Shown piece by piece: positions 5,772 through 12,684 of a stretch of 12,847 nucleotides of DNA. The DNA is taken from positions 7,021-19,867 of the forward strand of contig DKEU01000109.1 in the NCBI GenBank assembly GCA_002452635.1, given 5' to 3'. This DNA is from Desulfovibrionaceae bacterium UBA6814 (GTDB taxonomy: Bacteria; Desulfobacterota; Desulfovibrionia; Desulfovibrionales; Desulfovibrionaceae). The notes beneath the pieces were generated by a model, which did no database searches, was not told where the DNA came from, and worked only from the letters and a program-made list of their open reading frames with translations. Every line of letters starts with the position of its first letter. Positions within the stretch are counted from its first letter, which is position 1. Made by a program: the position numbers and the translations under genes.

Positions 5772-6716
5772 TTACCTTTGTTCAAATAGTCCTGCCTGAG
5801 ATTTGTTTTGATATTTTGTTCCATTTTCTTTGCAACAATCTAAAGAATCGCCTTGAAAGTTTTTGTAAAGTGTAGACAGTCTTGATATTGAAAACTCAAT
5901 TGTTGAGTAATATATATCATCAATTTCAACGCCAATACTATCGTAACCCACAGCTTGAGCAGCAGCGCAAGTAGAACCTGATCCAGCAAATGGATCGAGT
6001 ATTGTTCCTTCACCAAGTGGAAGGCAGCTTCTTACTATTATTCGTAAAAAATGCTGTGGTTTTAATGTCGGATGATTATTGATATCAGATTCGCATTTCG
6101 GAGTTCTTGAGCTCAATATTATATCTGGTAAAGGCTGTTCGGTTGACAGCCTTCTTAAGGCTCCTGTTCCCCATTTTCTGAGATTCGCAGCGACAGTTTT
6201 TTGTTGTATCGGTTTACGAAAAAGCATCCAGGGCTCATAAGAGCCCCTTGGTGTAACACAGATATCTTTAAACTCATTTTCGGCTAATTTGGGGCGATCT
6301 CCACCGCGAAAAGAGCGGTAAATCCTCATAATAGCTCCACGAATCTCAAACCCTGCACGAGCCATACTTTCTTGGACAAGATATTGCAGGAAAGGGGTTC
6401 CTGCTAAAAAAACATGCGCACCTGGACAAAGGCAGGGCAAAAGAGATTTTCCAAATTCATAAAAATAGTTTTTTACATGCTCTTTGTCCTCATTAGAGAG
6501 TACGGTAAAGCGTGGCAACGGTGACCTTTGACTTCCGCCAATCTTGGGTGGGATGCGCCATATCCCTCCATTTCCATTTCGCATTTTTTCAAGTTCCGAA
6601 GGAGAAAATTCAATAACGCCATATGGGGGGTCGGTGCACACGCCCATAATGGAGTTATGCTTTTGGTCTTTGAGCCAATCAAAACAATTGTCGTGTATAA
6701 TCTTATAACTGTTCAT
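5772..6716 (-). CDS. Type II DNA methyltransferase, beta class (probably N6-adenine)
   Basis: 314 residues from the ATG at 6716. The motif order is catalytic DPPY at 29-32, then HPTLKP at 215-220, then the SAM-binding DPFAGSGST at 241-249. This places the catalytic region before the cofactor region, as in beta-class N6/N4 methyltransferases. DPPY rather than SPPY favours adenine as target. The target-recognition region probably lies in the middle (about 35-210), and the recognition sequence cannot be read. The ORF is open 24 nt further up to an ATG at 6740, but the start at 6716 aligns better with the usual N-terminus (YKIIHDNCFDWLK) and has an AGG about 7 nt upstream. It is divergent from the fusion gene, which is the likely cognate restriction partner. 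AT-rich codon use marks it as acquired. Confidence 0.88.
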   Translation of the reverse strand: MNSYKIIHDNCFDWLKDQKHNSIMGVCTDPPYGVIEFSPSELEKMRNGNGGIWRIPPKIGGSQRSPLPRFTVLSNEDKEHVKNYFYEFGKSLLPCLCPGAHVFLAGTPFLQYLVQESMARAGFEIRGAIMRIYRSFRGGDRPKLAENEFKDICVTPRGSYEPWMLFRKPIQQKTVAANLRKWGTGALRRLSTEQPLPDIILSSRTPKCESDINNHPTLKPQHFLRIIVRSCLPLGEGTILDPFAGSGSTCAAAQAVGYDSIGVEIDDIYYSTIEFSISRLSTLYKNFQGDSLDCCKENGTKYQNKSQAGLFEQR

Positions 6717-6769
6717 TTTTCGCCTATAGTTGAAAGACATGGGGACTAGAAATTACCTATTGATTTGTA
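6717..6769. promoter_or_regulatory. 53-bp divergent control region of the restriction-modification genes
   Basis: This short spacer must hold both promoters and any operator for the HTH domain of the fusion protein. CCTAT occurs directly repeated at 6723-6727 and 6756-6760, 33 bp apart, as CCTATaGtT and CCTATtGaT, which could be operator half-sites. No clear Shine-Dalgarno precedes the fusion gene at 6770, so a leaderless or short-leader message is possible. The classical GACT/AGTC C-box symmetry is not convincing. Confidence 0.4.
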
Positions 6770-7672
6770 ATGAGTAAAGCACAAACAAAAATCGGCAGAG
6801 TCATACGTATCCAGCGAGAATTACAGAGATTATCTCTGGAGTCGTTAGCAGGCAAAGCGGGGATTAGTTACCAATATCTTTCTGGCATTGAGACCGGAAA
6901 AGAAAATTTTACCATTCAGGTATTAGAGTCATTGTCCACGGCTTTGGGTGTTTCTGTCGAGCAATTGATAACAGGCTCAGTTATGCAAGCAATACCATCT
7001 GAGAGTCCACAGGTATTAAACCAAGAGTATTTTCGAAATGAAGTTCCTCTTCCGGAAGGATTAAGTATCACCGAGCTCGAAACGACTCTAAATCACACCC
7101 AGCAGATGATCTACCAAATTAATATTAGTTTAGTTCAAGAAACAGGTCGTTCACTGCAAAGCTTAATACAAGGGAATAATTTTTCAGGGATTGTATCAAA
7201 TTTGTTGTCAAACTCATTCAATATGCATACAAGTTTTAAGCATAATCACGACCAGCGGTATCCAGATCTAATAAATAAGATTAATTCCGAGAGTCAAGTT
7301 GGGCTTGAAATTAAAACAACAGTTAATATAGGAAAAGGTGGTGAAAGTCATAATGGGCATGGAGGTTGGCATATCATCGCGTGCTATAAGTTTTCTGGAG
7401 ATTGCAATATAAAATTCGTGCATGTCATGTTTGCAAATCTAAATGGGCATAATGAGATAGATCCTGACTGGAAATATTTAGGCAGTAGTGTTAATGAAGA
7501 TACTGGCAGTCAGCGCACAGAAACATATCTTACTAATTTATTTGGAACTACAAAACTAAGAGATGGTTCTATTTATCTTGATTCATCTATGGTGAATTAC
7601 TCTAGATGGAGGCAAGCTAGAAAAAGCGGTAATGTTGCGCCTGGTTGGTCTATTTTTCATAATAAGAAATAA
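6770..7672 (+). CDS. HTH_3 (Cro/C1) regulator fused to a PD-(D/E)XK nuclease-like domain; probable C-protein/restriction endonuclease fusion
   Basis: 300 residues. Residues 5-66 form a Cro/C1-type helix-turn-helix domain (LSLESLAGKAGISYQYLSGIE, then the ALGVSVEQLI helix), as in XRE regulators and C proteins of restriction systems. A helical linker (about 95-150) leads to a second domain with RYPDLINK (P165, D166) and GLEIKTT (E180, K182), that is D-x13-E-x-K, matching the PD-(D/E)XK nuclease core. A Gly/His-rich stretch follows (SHNGHGGWHII, 193-203). Beside a divergent methyltransferase the simplest reading is a restriction endonuclease carrying its own regulator. Regulator-endonuclease fusions have been reported in other systems. 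I recognise no named enzyme, and the recognition sequence is unknown. No good ribosome binding site precedes the ATG. AT-rich codon use matches the methyltransferase. Confidence 0.75.
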   Translation: MSKAQTKIGRVIRIQRELQRLSLESLAGKAGISYQYLSGIETGKENFTIQVLESLSTALGVSVEQLITGSVMQAIPSESPQVLNQEYFRNEVPLPEGLSITELETTLNHTQQMIYQINISLVQETGRSLQSLIQGNNFSGIVSNLLSNSFNMHTSFKHNHDQRYPDLINKINSESQVGLEIKTTVNIGKGGESHNGHGGWHIIACYKFSGDCNIKFVHVMFANLNGHNEIDPDWKYLGSSVNEDTGSQRTETYLTNLFGTTKLRDGSIYLDSSMVNYSRWRQARKSGNVAPGWSIFHNKK

Positions 7673-7687
7673 TCACTCCGTGCCTTA

Positions 7688-8857
7688 CTAGACCGGCAAT
7701 CTGACCGTAAACGTCGCCCCTTCGCCGGGGGCGCTGGTGGCGGTGATTTCGCCGCCCAGGGAGTGGATGACGCGCTGGGCGATGGCCAGGCCCAGGCCCA
7801 CGCCCTGGCCGCTCTCCTTGGTGGAATAGAAGGGCGTGAAGATGTTGGGCAGCACCTCCGGGGCCATGCCCCGGCCGGTGTCCGCCACCTCCAGGCCCAG
7901 GCCGCCCGCGCCGGCGCGGCCGGTGATGCGCAGGCGGCGGGTCCGGGGCTTGCGGCTGGGAGGGGGCGTCTCGGCCTTGGGCAGGTCCTTGGGCGCGGCC
8001 TCGGCCGCGGGGCAGGCCTGGCCCCCGGCCGGGTCCATGGCGTCCAGGGCGTTGTCCACCAGGGCGGACAGGGCCTCGTCCAGCTCGGCCACGGCCGCGT
8101 GCACCGGGGGCAGGTCCGGGGCCAGGTCCAGGTCCACGGCCACGCCCAGGGAGCGCACCCGCTCGGCGCGGCGCTCCAGGATTTCCCCCAGGAGCGCGGC
8201 CAGGCTCACGTCCCGGGCCCGCGGGTCCCCGGCCCCGCAGAAGGTCAGCAGGCGCAGCACGATGTCCTTGCAGCGCATGCCGTTGTCGCGCACCACCGCG
8301 GCCGAGGAGGCGAGCTCGTCCTTGTCCTTGCAGGCCGCGGGGTCCAGCTCGTCCAACAGGTCGAGCATCCACTCCGCCGCGGTGACCATGTTGTTCACCG
8401 GGTTGGATATCTCGTGGGCCACGCCCCGGGCCAGGTGGCCCAGCATGAGCAGCCGGCCGGCCTCGATCATGCGCCGGGACTCGGTCTGGGAGGAGCGGCG
8501 CTCGGCCGCTGCGCGGATGGCCGCCTCCAGCACCTCGATGTCCACCGGCTTGACCAGGTAGTCCAGGGCCCCGCGCTTCATGCCGTCCACCGCGGTGGAC
8601 AGGCTGCTGCGGCCGGTGAGCATGACCACCTGGGTCAGGGGCCGGGCGGCGCGCACCTCGGCGATGAGCTCCAGGCCGCTGCGGCCCGGGAGCTGGATGT
8701 CCAGCACCGCCACGTCCGCGTCCTGCTCCTCCAGGCGGACCAAGGCCTGGTCGCCGTCGTAGGCGACCAGGACCTCCATCCCGCGCAGCTCGAGCCGGGC
8801 CGCGAGCGCGTCCACGAAGTCGCGCTCGTCGTCCACCAGCAGGACCCGGGGCGGCAC
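7688..8857 (-). CDS. Receiver-histidine kinase fusion (cytoplasmic hybrid sensor)
   Basis: 389 residues. The N-terminal receiver (about 1-118) has D9-D10, phospho-acceptor D53, T81 and K103-P104. The dimerisation domain has phospho-acceptor H148 in GVAHEISNP. The ATPase domain has N269 (VDNALDAM), DTGRGM at 326-331, FTPFYSTK and GVGLGL at 352-357, and ends TFTVRLPV. There is no membrane helix, so input probably arrives by phosphorylation of its own receiver. A Pro/Ala/Lys-rich insertion of about 30 residues (276-306) separates the N box from the next strand. The start is GTG at 8857 with GGAG 5 nt upstream. It is the last gene of the signalling operon and directly abuts the restriction island. 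All catalytic residues are present, so it should be an active kinase; its partner is probably one of the two nearby receivers. Confidence 0.9.
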   Translation of the reverse strand: MPPRVLLVDDERDFVDALAARLELRGMEVLVAYDGDQALVRLEEQDADVAVLDIQLPGRSGLELIAEVRAARPLTQVVMLTGRSSLSTAVDGMKRGALDYLVKPVDIEVLEAAIRAAAERRSSQTESRRMIEAGRLLMLGHLARGVAHEISNPVNNMVTAAEWMLDLLDELDPAACKDKDELASSAAVVRDNGMRCKDIVLRLLTFCGAGDPRARDVSLAALLGEILERRAERVRSLGVAVDLDLAPDLPPVHAAVAELDEALSALVDNALDAMDPAGGQACPAAEAAPKDLPKAETPPPSRKPRTRRLRITGRAGAGGLGLEVADTGRGMAPEVLPNIFTPFYSTKESGQGVGLGLAIAQRVIHSLGGEITATSAPGEGATFTVRLPV

Positions 8858-8894
8858 GTCAGCTCCGCGCCCGCGCCGTGCGGCGTCGCGGACG

Positions 8895-8914
8895 TGTTGC
8901 GCTATGCTGCAACA
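8895..8914. repeat. Short inverted repeat before the receiver-kinase gene
   Basis: TGTTGC (8895-8900) pairs with GCAACA (8909-8914) around GCTATGCT, 38 bp upstream of the GTG start. It could be an operator or an RNA hairpin in the leader. No regulator can be assigned. Confidence 0.35.
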
Positions 8915-8928
8915 TCATGGTTCCCTTT

Positions 8929-8958
8929 CCCGAAAAACACCCGAGGGCATTTTCCGGG
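8929..8958 (-). terminator. Hairpin downstream of the receiver gene, possible attenuating terminator
   Basis: CCCGAAAA (8929-8936) pairs with TTTTcCGGG (8950-8958) with one bulged base. On the - strand the distal arm reads GTTTTTCGGG, so a run of five U closes the structure 7 bp after the receiver stop. It resembles the two AAAA/TTTT-stem hairpins in front of the same gene and may separate its expression from that of the receiver-kinase. Confidence 0.45.
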
Positions 8959-8964
8959 CCGGCC

Positions 8965-9435
8965 CTACTTCCCGGACTTGTCCGTCAGGCCGTTGTCCAG
9001 CATGGACTGCTGGGCGTCGTCGAAGTCGCCGGCCTGGGCGAAGGTTGCGGCCACCATCACGCTCTCCACCTTCTTCTGGAAGGCGTTCTTGATGCTGAAG
9101 ATGAGCGCGTCGATGTCCACGGGCTTCTTCAGGTACTCGAACGCGCCGATGCGGGTGGCCTCGGCCTGGTCCTTGTCCGTGCCGTGGCCGGTGAGGATGA
9201 TGACCTGGACATCGGGCTTGTCCTTCTTGACCCGGCGCAGCACTTCCATGCCGTCGATGCCGGGCATGCGCAGGTCGAGGACGATGACGTCGGGGACGCT
9301 CTTGCCCATGAAGTCCATGGCCTCCTCGCCGGACAGCACCACTTCCGGTTTGAGACCGCGAATCTCCAGGCGCTCGGCCAGGGTCTTCACGAAGTTCTCT
9401 TCGTCGTCCACGAGCAGCAGCTTGATCTTCTTCAT
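8965..9435 (-). CDS. Single-domain response regulator with short C-terminal extension
   Basis: 156 residues. The receiver has D10-D11 (VDDEENF), acceptor D54 (VLDLRMPG), T82 (LTGHG) and K104-P105. After about residue 120 there is no DNA-binding or enzymatic domain, only a polar 35-residue tail (KKVESVMVAATFAQAG and on). CheY-like proteins of this kind act by protein contact or as phosphorelay intermediates. A likely partner is the receiver-kinase encoded downstream or the sensor kinase upstream. The ATG at 9435 has AGGAG 7 nt away, and the triplets before the ATG form a third AGGAC in the leader. It is separated from the upstream gene by the four-hairpin leader, which suggests its level is tuned separately from the rest of the operon. 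Confidence 0.9.
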   Translation of the reverse strand: MKKIKLLLVDDEENFVKTLAERLEIRGLKPEVVLSGEEAMDFMGKSVPDVIVLDLRMPGIDGMEVLRRVKKDKPDVQVIILTGHGTDKDQAEATRIGAFEYLKKPVDIDALIFSIKNAFQKKVESVMVAATFAQAGDFDDAQQSMLDNGLTDKSGK

Positions 9436-9483
9436 GTCCTCTCTCCTTGTGGGAAGGTCGTTGCCGTTTTCATTCTGCTGTCC

Positions 9484-9580
9484 GGAAAACGCCGTCCTGG
9501 CGTTTTCCTCTTCTCGGCCGGGAAAACGTGGTTTCCCCGGCCTCGCGGGTGCTGCGCACCCGGCCCCGCGTCCTGCGGGG
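9484..9580 (-). promoter_or_regulatory. Four-hairpin leader of the receiver gene, two loops reading AGGAC
   Basis: In - strand order: CCCCGC/GCGGGG with loop AGGAC (9564-9580); CGGGTGC/GCACCCG with loop GCA (9546-9562); a 12-bp stem with one mismatch and loop CAC (9516-9542); and the perfect 10-bp GGAAAACGCC/GGCGTTTTCC with loop AGGAC (9484-9508). A third AGGAC (9436-9440) directly precedes the ATG at 9435. Loop-exposed GGA plus a GGA beside the start codon is the layout of CsrA/RsmA targets. The stems with TTTT could instead act as intrinsic terminators or attenuators between operon halves. The pairing is plain; the role is inferred. Confidence 0.6.
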
Positions 9581-9583
9581 CGT

Positions 9584-10210
9584 TTATTTCCCCTGGGCGC
9601 AGGCGAAGCGCAGGCTCCAGCCCCCGTCCCGAGCATCTTGTTGCAGGGCCGTGCCGTCGGGCAGCCCGGCGCAGGCCGTGGCCAGGCCGGCCAGGGACGC
9701 CGCGGCCTCGGGGTGGGCGCAGCGCAGCCGCACCAGCCCCGATTCCCCGTCCCGGCCCATGCCGAGCCGCATCTCCGCCCCCGCGGGCAGGGCGGCATAC
9801 AGGGCCTCCAGCACCATGCCCAGGCCGCACAGGAGCCCCTGGGGCTCGGCCGCGGCGCAGGTGGGGCCGTTCTCCTCCACGTGCACGGAAAGTTTGCGCA
9901 TGCGCGCCCGCCGGCTGGTGAGGGCCACCAGGAGCCGGGCCAGGTTGGCCGCGTCCACCGGCCCCTCGGGGTCGGCCACCACGTGGCCCAGCCGGTTCAG
10001 GGACTCGGCCAGGATGACCCCCTTGGCCACCTGCTGGTGCATGGCCGGGACCATGGTCTTGAACCGGGTCTGGAGGGTGGCCGCGTCCAGCTTGCAGCGG
10101 CACAGCAGGTCCTCCATGAGCCCCACGGTCTCCTTGATGCCGGCCAGCACGTTCAGCATGTCGTGCATGGCCGTGGCCGAGACCTTGCCCATCTGCTTGG
10201 CGGCGCCCAT
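9584..10210 (-). CDS. Degenerate histidine-kinase-like protein, possible phosphotransfer or adaptor
   Basis: 208 residues. The N-terminal part looks like a kinase dimerisation helix pair with H16 in TAMHDMLNVLAGIKETVGL, comparable to an H box (H-D/E-x-x-N). The C-terminal part (about 85-205) has the rough outline of a HATPase_c fold ending GGWSLRFA, but it lacks an N-box Asn (LGMVLEALYAALPAG instead), a DxGxG motif and a GxGxG lid. ATP binding is therefore unlikely. It starts 2 nt after the stop of the preceding receiver, with GGAGG 9 nt before the ATG. Degenerate kinases of this shape can act as histidine phosphotransfer proteins, receiver phosphatases or scaffolds. The operon position between two receivers supports such a role. 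The gene is real by frame, ribosome binding site and composition; the function is an inference. Confidence 0.75.
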   Translation of the reverse strand: MGAAKQMGKVSATAMHDMLNVLAGIKETVGLMEDLLCRCKLDAATLQTRFKTMVPAMHQQVAKGVILAESLNRLGHVVADPEGPVDAANLARLLVALTSRRARMRKLSVHVEENGPTCAAAEPQGLLCGLGMVLEALYAALPAGAEMRLGMGRDGESGLVRLRCAHPEAAASLAGLATACAGLPDGTALQQDARDGGWSLRFACAQGK

Positions 10211-10212
10211 GG

Positions 10213-10605
10213 CTACCGGCCTCCCGCGGCCTTGGCCACGGCCTCGCCGATCTTGGCCACCAGGCCGTCGATGTCGAAGGGCTTCATCATGTAGTCGAAG
10301 GCCCCTTCCTTCATGCCCTCGATGCCGTCCTTGGTGGAGCCCTGGCCGGTGAGCAGGATGACCTGCACGCCGGGATGCTCCCGTTTCACCGCGCGCAGCA
10401 CGTCCAGGCCGCGCATGCCGGGCATCATCACGTCCAGGAGCAGCACGTGGGGCGCCTCCTCGGCCAGCCGGCGCAGGCCGGTCTCGCCGTCCAGGGCGGT
10501 GCGGGTCTGGATTCCCCGGATGGAGAGCCGCTCGGCCAGGGTGGTGACGAACTCCTCCTCGTCGTCCACCAGGAGCACCTTCCATTGGTCCATGTTCAGG
10601 CTCAT
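10213..10605 (-). CDS. Single-domain response regulator (CheY-like receiver)
   Basis: 130 residues made up of one receiver domain: D14-D15 (VDDEEEF), acceptor D58 (LLLDVMMPG), T86 (LTGQG), K108-P109 (MMKPF). There is no output domain. Its ATG overlaps the stop of the upstream sensor kinase as ATGA, so it is translationally coupled and is the most likely direct phosphoacceptor of that kinase. The Shine-Dalgarno is weak (GGAG 10 nt away), consistent with dependence on coupling. With no effector domain, it probably passes the signal to the degenerate kinase-like protein or to the sigma-54 activator. Confidence 0.92.
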   Translation of the reverse strand: MSLNMDQWKVLLVDDEEEFVTTLAERLSIRGIQTRTALDGETGLRRLAEEAPHVLLLDVMMPGMRGLDVLRAVKREHPGVQVILLTGQGSTKDGIEGMKEGAFDYMMKPFDIDGLVAKIGEAVAKAAGGR

Positions 10606-12335
10606 GACTTGCTCGCTCCGTCCGGCGCGGTCCTGGGCAGGAAGATGGTGAACATCGTGCCCTGTCCCGGCTTGCTTTGCACCGCTATGTCGCCCCCCAG
10701 CCGCTTGACTATCCCGTAGGTGATGGAGAGCCCCAGCCCGGTGCCCGAGCCCTTCTTGGTGGTGAAGAAGGGCTCGAAGATGTGCTTGAGGGTGTCGTCG
10801 TTCATGCCGCAGCCGTTGTCCTGGATGGAGATGCCCACGGTGTCGGGCCCCTTTTCCCAGGTAGTCACGGAGATCCTGCCCTCCTGGTCGGCCACGGCCG
10901 CGAAGGCGTTGTTCACGATGTTCAGGAACACCTGCTGCAACTGGCCGCGGTCCGAGGCGATGAAGGGCAGCGGGTCGGCCAGGTTCATGGCCAGCTCGAT
11001 GTTGCGGTAGGTGGCCTCCTTCTCCAGGAAGGAGACGGTCTCCTTGAGCACCTCGTTCACGTCGATGTTCTCGATCTTCACGTCCATCTGGCGGGCGAAG
11101 CCGAGCATGCGGTGGGTGATGCCCCGGCAGCGCTCCACCGAGCGGATGATGGCGTCGATGAGGCCGGTGTAGCGCTCCTTGTCCGGCAGGTCGGCCTTCA
11201 TGCCCATGAGGTCCTTCATGAGCCCGGCCTTCTCGTTGATGATGGCCAGGGGGTTGTTCACCTCGTGGGCCACGCCCGCGGCCAGGCGGCCGATGGAGGA
11301 GAGCTTCTGGGTGTGCTCCATCTGGCGCAGGGCCAGCTCGCGGCGCTCGTCGGACTCCTGCAGGCGGCGGATGAGCACGCCCATGAGCTTGTAGGCCGCC
11401 ACCAGGATGAAGAGCACCCCCAGCAGGAAGATGGCCACCAGGTCGGTGCGCATGGTGTACCAGGTCTTGAGCGCGCTGGTGCGCGGCTTCACCGCCATGA
11501 GCGCGTACTCGGTCTCCGGGAAGTAGGTGTAGGCCATGAACAGGTCGCGGCCCTCGGGGTCCGTGAAGGTGCGCACGTTGGTCTCGAAGGTGGCCCCGGG
11601 CATCTCGAAGGGCAGCCTCTCCAGCACCTTGCCGTAGTTCAGGGAGGTGGTCTGGAGCACCCCGTTGCGGTTGACCAGGAACATGTCCATGTCCGGCTCC
11701 AGCCCGGCGGAGGCGATGAGCCGGTCGAACTGGCGGGTGTCGATGGTGGCCCGCAGCACCCAGTAGGACCCGTCCTCGGTGAGGTGCTGCACCGCGATGA
11801 CCAGGTGCGGGAAGTGCCTAAAGCCCAGGAACACGTCGGACACGTAGCGGCCCTTGAAGATGACCTCGTTGAACCAGGACTGCTCGGAGTAGTCCTTGCC
11901 CTTGAGCTTGTAGGGGCCGGCGTAGGACACCTGGGTGCCGTTGGCCGCGATGAGGCCCAGGTCCACGAAGCCCTCGAACTTCTGCTTCACCACCTGGAAG
12001 ATGCGGTTGATCTCGTGCTCGTCGGCCAGGTCCTCGAAGCTGTAGGCCGCGGCCACGAAGCTCACGGTGGCGGTGCGCTCGGCCAGGAAGAACTCGAAGG
12101 CGCTGCGGGTCTTGTTGAGCAGCACCCGCATGGGGCTTTGCAGCTCCCGGGACAGGGAGTTCTGGTACTGCTCGAAGTTGATGACCGACATGATGGACAG
12201 GGGCAGCACGGCCACCGCCACCATGATGAGCACCAGCTTGCGGCGCAGCACGGCGTAGCGCGTGGGCGAGGCCGCGGCCTCCACCTTGCCCAGGAGCTCG
12301 TCGAAATGGCGAGAGATGTATTGCCTAAAGGGCAC
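10602..12335 (-). CDS. Membrane sensor histidine kinase with periplasmic Cache-like domain
   Basis: 577 residues. Helix 1 (about 33-52) and helix 2 (about 299-320) enclose a periplasmic region of about 245 residues with Cache-type features (a WFNEVIFKGRYVSDVFLG segment, then NRNGVLQTTSLNYG in the second half), a fold that usually binds small ligands. The cytoplasmic part has H357 in GVAHEVNNPLAI, N475-N476 (FLNIVNNAF), DNGCGM at 506-511, FEPFFTTKK and GTGLGL at 531-536, that is a complete HisKA plus HATPase_c. A coiled linker without a recognisable HAMP joins helix 2 to the H box. The start is GTG at 12335, 11 nt inside the preceding gene, with GGAG 8 nt upstream. The ligand is unknown. The kinase probably phosphorylates the coupled receiver gene product. 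Confidence 0.92.
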   Translation of the reverse strand: MPFRQYISRHFDELLGKVEAAASPTRYAVLRRKLVLIMVAVAVLPLSIMSVINFEQYQNSLSRELQSPMRVLLNKTRSAFEFFLAERTATVSFVAAAYSFEDLADEHEINRIFQVVKQKFEGFVDLGLIAANGTQVSYAGPYKLKGKDYSEQSWFNEVIFKGRYVSDVFLGFRHFPHLVIAVQHLTEDGSYWVLRATIDTRQFDRLIASAGLEPDMDMFLVNRNGVLQTTSLNYGKVLERLPFEMPGATFETNVRTFTDPEGRDLFMAYTYFPETEYALMAVKPRTSALKTWYTMRTDLVAIFLLGVLFILVAAYKLMGVLIRRLQESDERRELALRQMEHTQKLSSIGRLAAGVAHEVNNPLAIINEKAGLMKDLMGMKADLPDKERYTGLIDAIIRSVERCRGITHRMLGFARQMDVKIENIDVNEVLKETVSFLEKEATYRNIELAMNLADPLPFIASDRGQLQQVFLNIVNNAFAAVADQEGRISVTTWEKGPDTVGISIQDNGCGMNDDTLKHIFEPFFTTKKGSGTGLGLSITYGIVKRLGGDIAVQSKPGQGTMFTIFLPRTAPDGASKS

Positions 12336-12684
12336 CGGCGTCTCTCCGTTCGAAAAGGATGTCCCCGGCGGTCAGGCGGCCCCGGGCGTAGCGATCCAGG
12401 ACCAGGTTCACGGGGCCCATGACCCCGTCCAGCACCTCCACCCGCTTCCAGCGCAGGTAGTGGTAGTACTCCTCCTCGATGCCGCCCACGATGAGGGCGT
12501 TCACGCCCTGGCGCAGGATGAAGTCGCACAGCTCGTCGGCCGAGGAATGGGCGAGCATCACGTGCTGGCGGCCGACCTCGGCCCGGTCCTCGTCGAAGGC
12601 GGCCAGGAGCAGCTCCACCGCCAGGTCGAAGCGGGGGGCCACGTTCTCCCGCAGCAGGGGAACCAGCACGGTGCGGGGGGTCAT
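12325..12684 (-). CDS. NifX/NifB-type dinitrogenase iron-molybdenum cofactor domain protein
   Basis: 119 residues. The N-terminus VLVPLLRENVAPRFDLAVELLLA matches the opening strand and the VSPHFG-like loop of the Nitro_FeMo-Co domain. HSSADELCDFILRQGVNALIVGGI and VEVLDGVMGPVNLVLDRYARGRL match its later core (ILR-x-GV-x-x-x-IVGGI and the closing G-x-L helix). Such small proteins bind or carry metal-sulfur cofactors. In sulfate reducers, relatives sit beside sigma-54 regulators, for example in the orange-protein gene cluster, so a non-nitrogenase role is quite possible. The gene overlaps both neighbours: its ATG overlaps the stop of the sigma-54 activator, and its end overlaps the kinase start by 11 nt. 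AGGA is 7 nt before the ATG. Only one cysteine (C53) is present. Confidence 0.82.
   Translation of the reverse strand: MTPRTVLVPLLRENVAPRFDLAVELLLAAFDEDRAEVGRQHVMLAHSSADELCDFILRQGVNALIVGGIEEEYYHYLRWKRVEVLDGVMGPVNLVLDRYARGRLTAGDILFERRDAGAL

Larger units (their letters stand above)
5705..7687. mobile_element. AT-rich restriction-modification island
   Basis: Base composition and codon use change abruptly just after the Crp/Fnr stop (5698) and return to GC-rich at the stop of the receiver-kinase gene (7688). Inside are only two divergent genes, a DNA methyltransferase and a regulator-nuclease fusion. The flanking genes end with normal C-termini, so the insertion did not disrupt them. I found no integrase, transposase, tRNA or convincing terminal repeats. 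The transfer mechanism is unknown and the boundaries are approximate. Confidence 0.75.

Noticed and set aside
6738..6740. Earlier ATG for the methyltransferase, adding eight residues
   Set aside because: No usable ribosome binding site, and the added residues do not resemble the usual start of the family.
5699..7690. Terminal direct or inverted repeats or an att site of the AT-rich island
   Set aside because: Only GTCTA-like 5-mers are shared between the ends, which is within chance.
7763..10294. An 843-codon + strand open frame, with similar long + frames at 1173-2969, 3452-4990 and 10677-12422
   Set aside because: They are antisense to well-supported genes, are low-complexity in His, Gly, Ala and Arg, and show no domain motifs; they result from high GC content.
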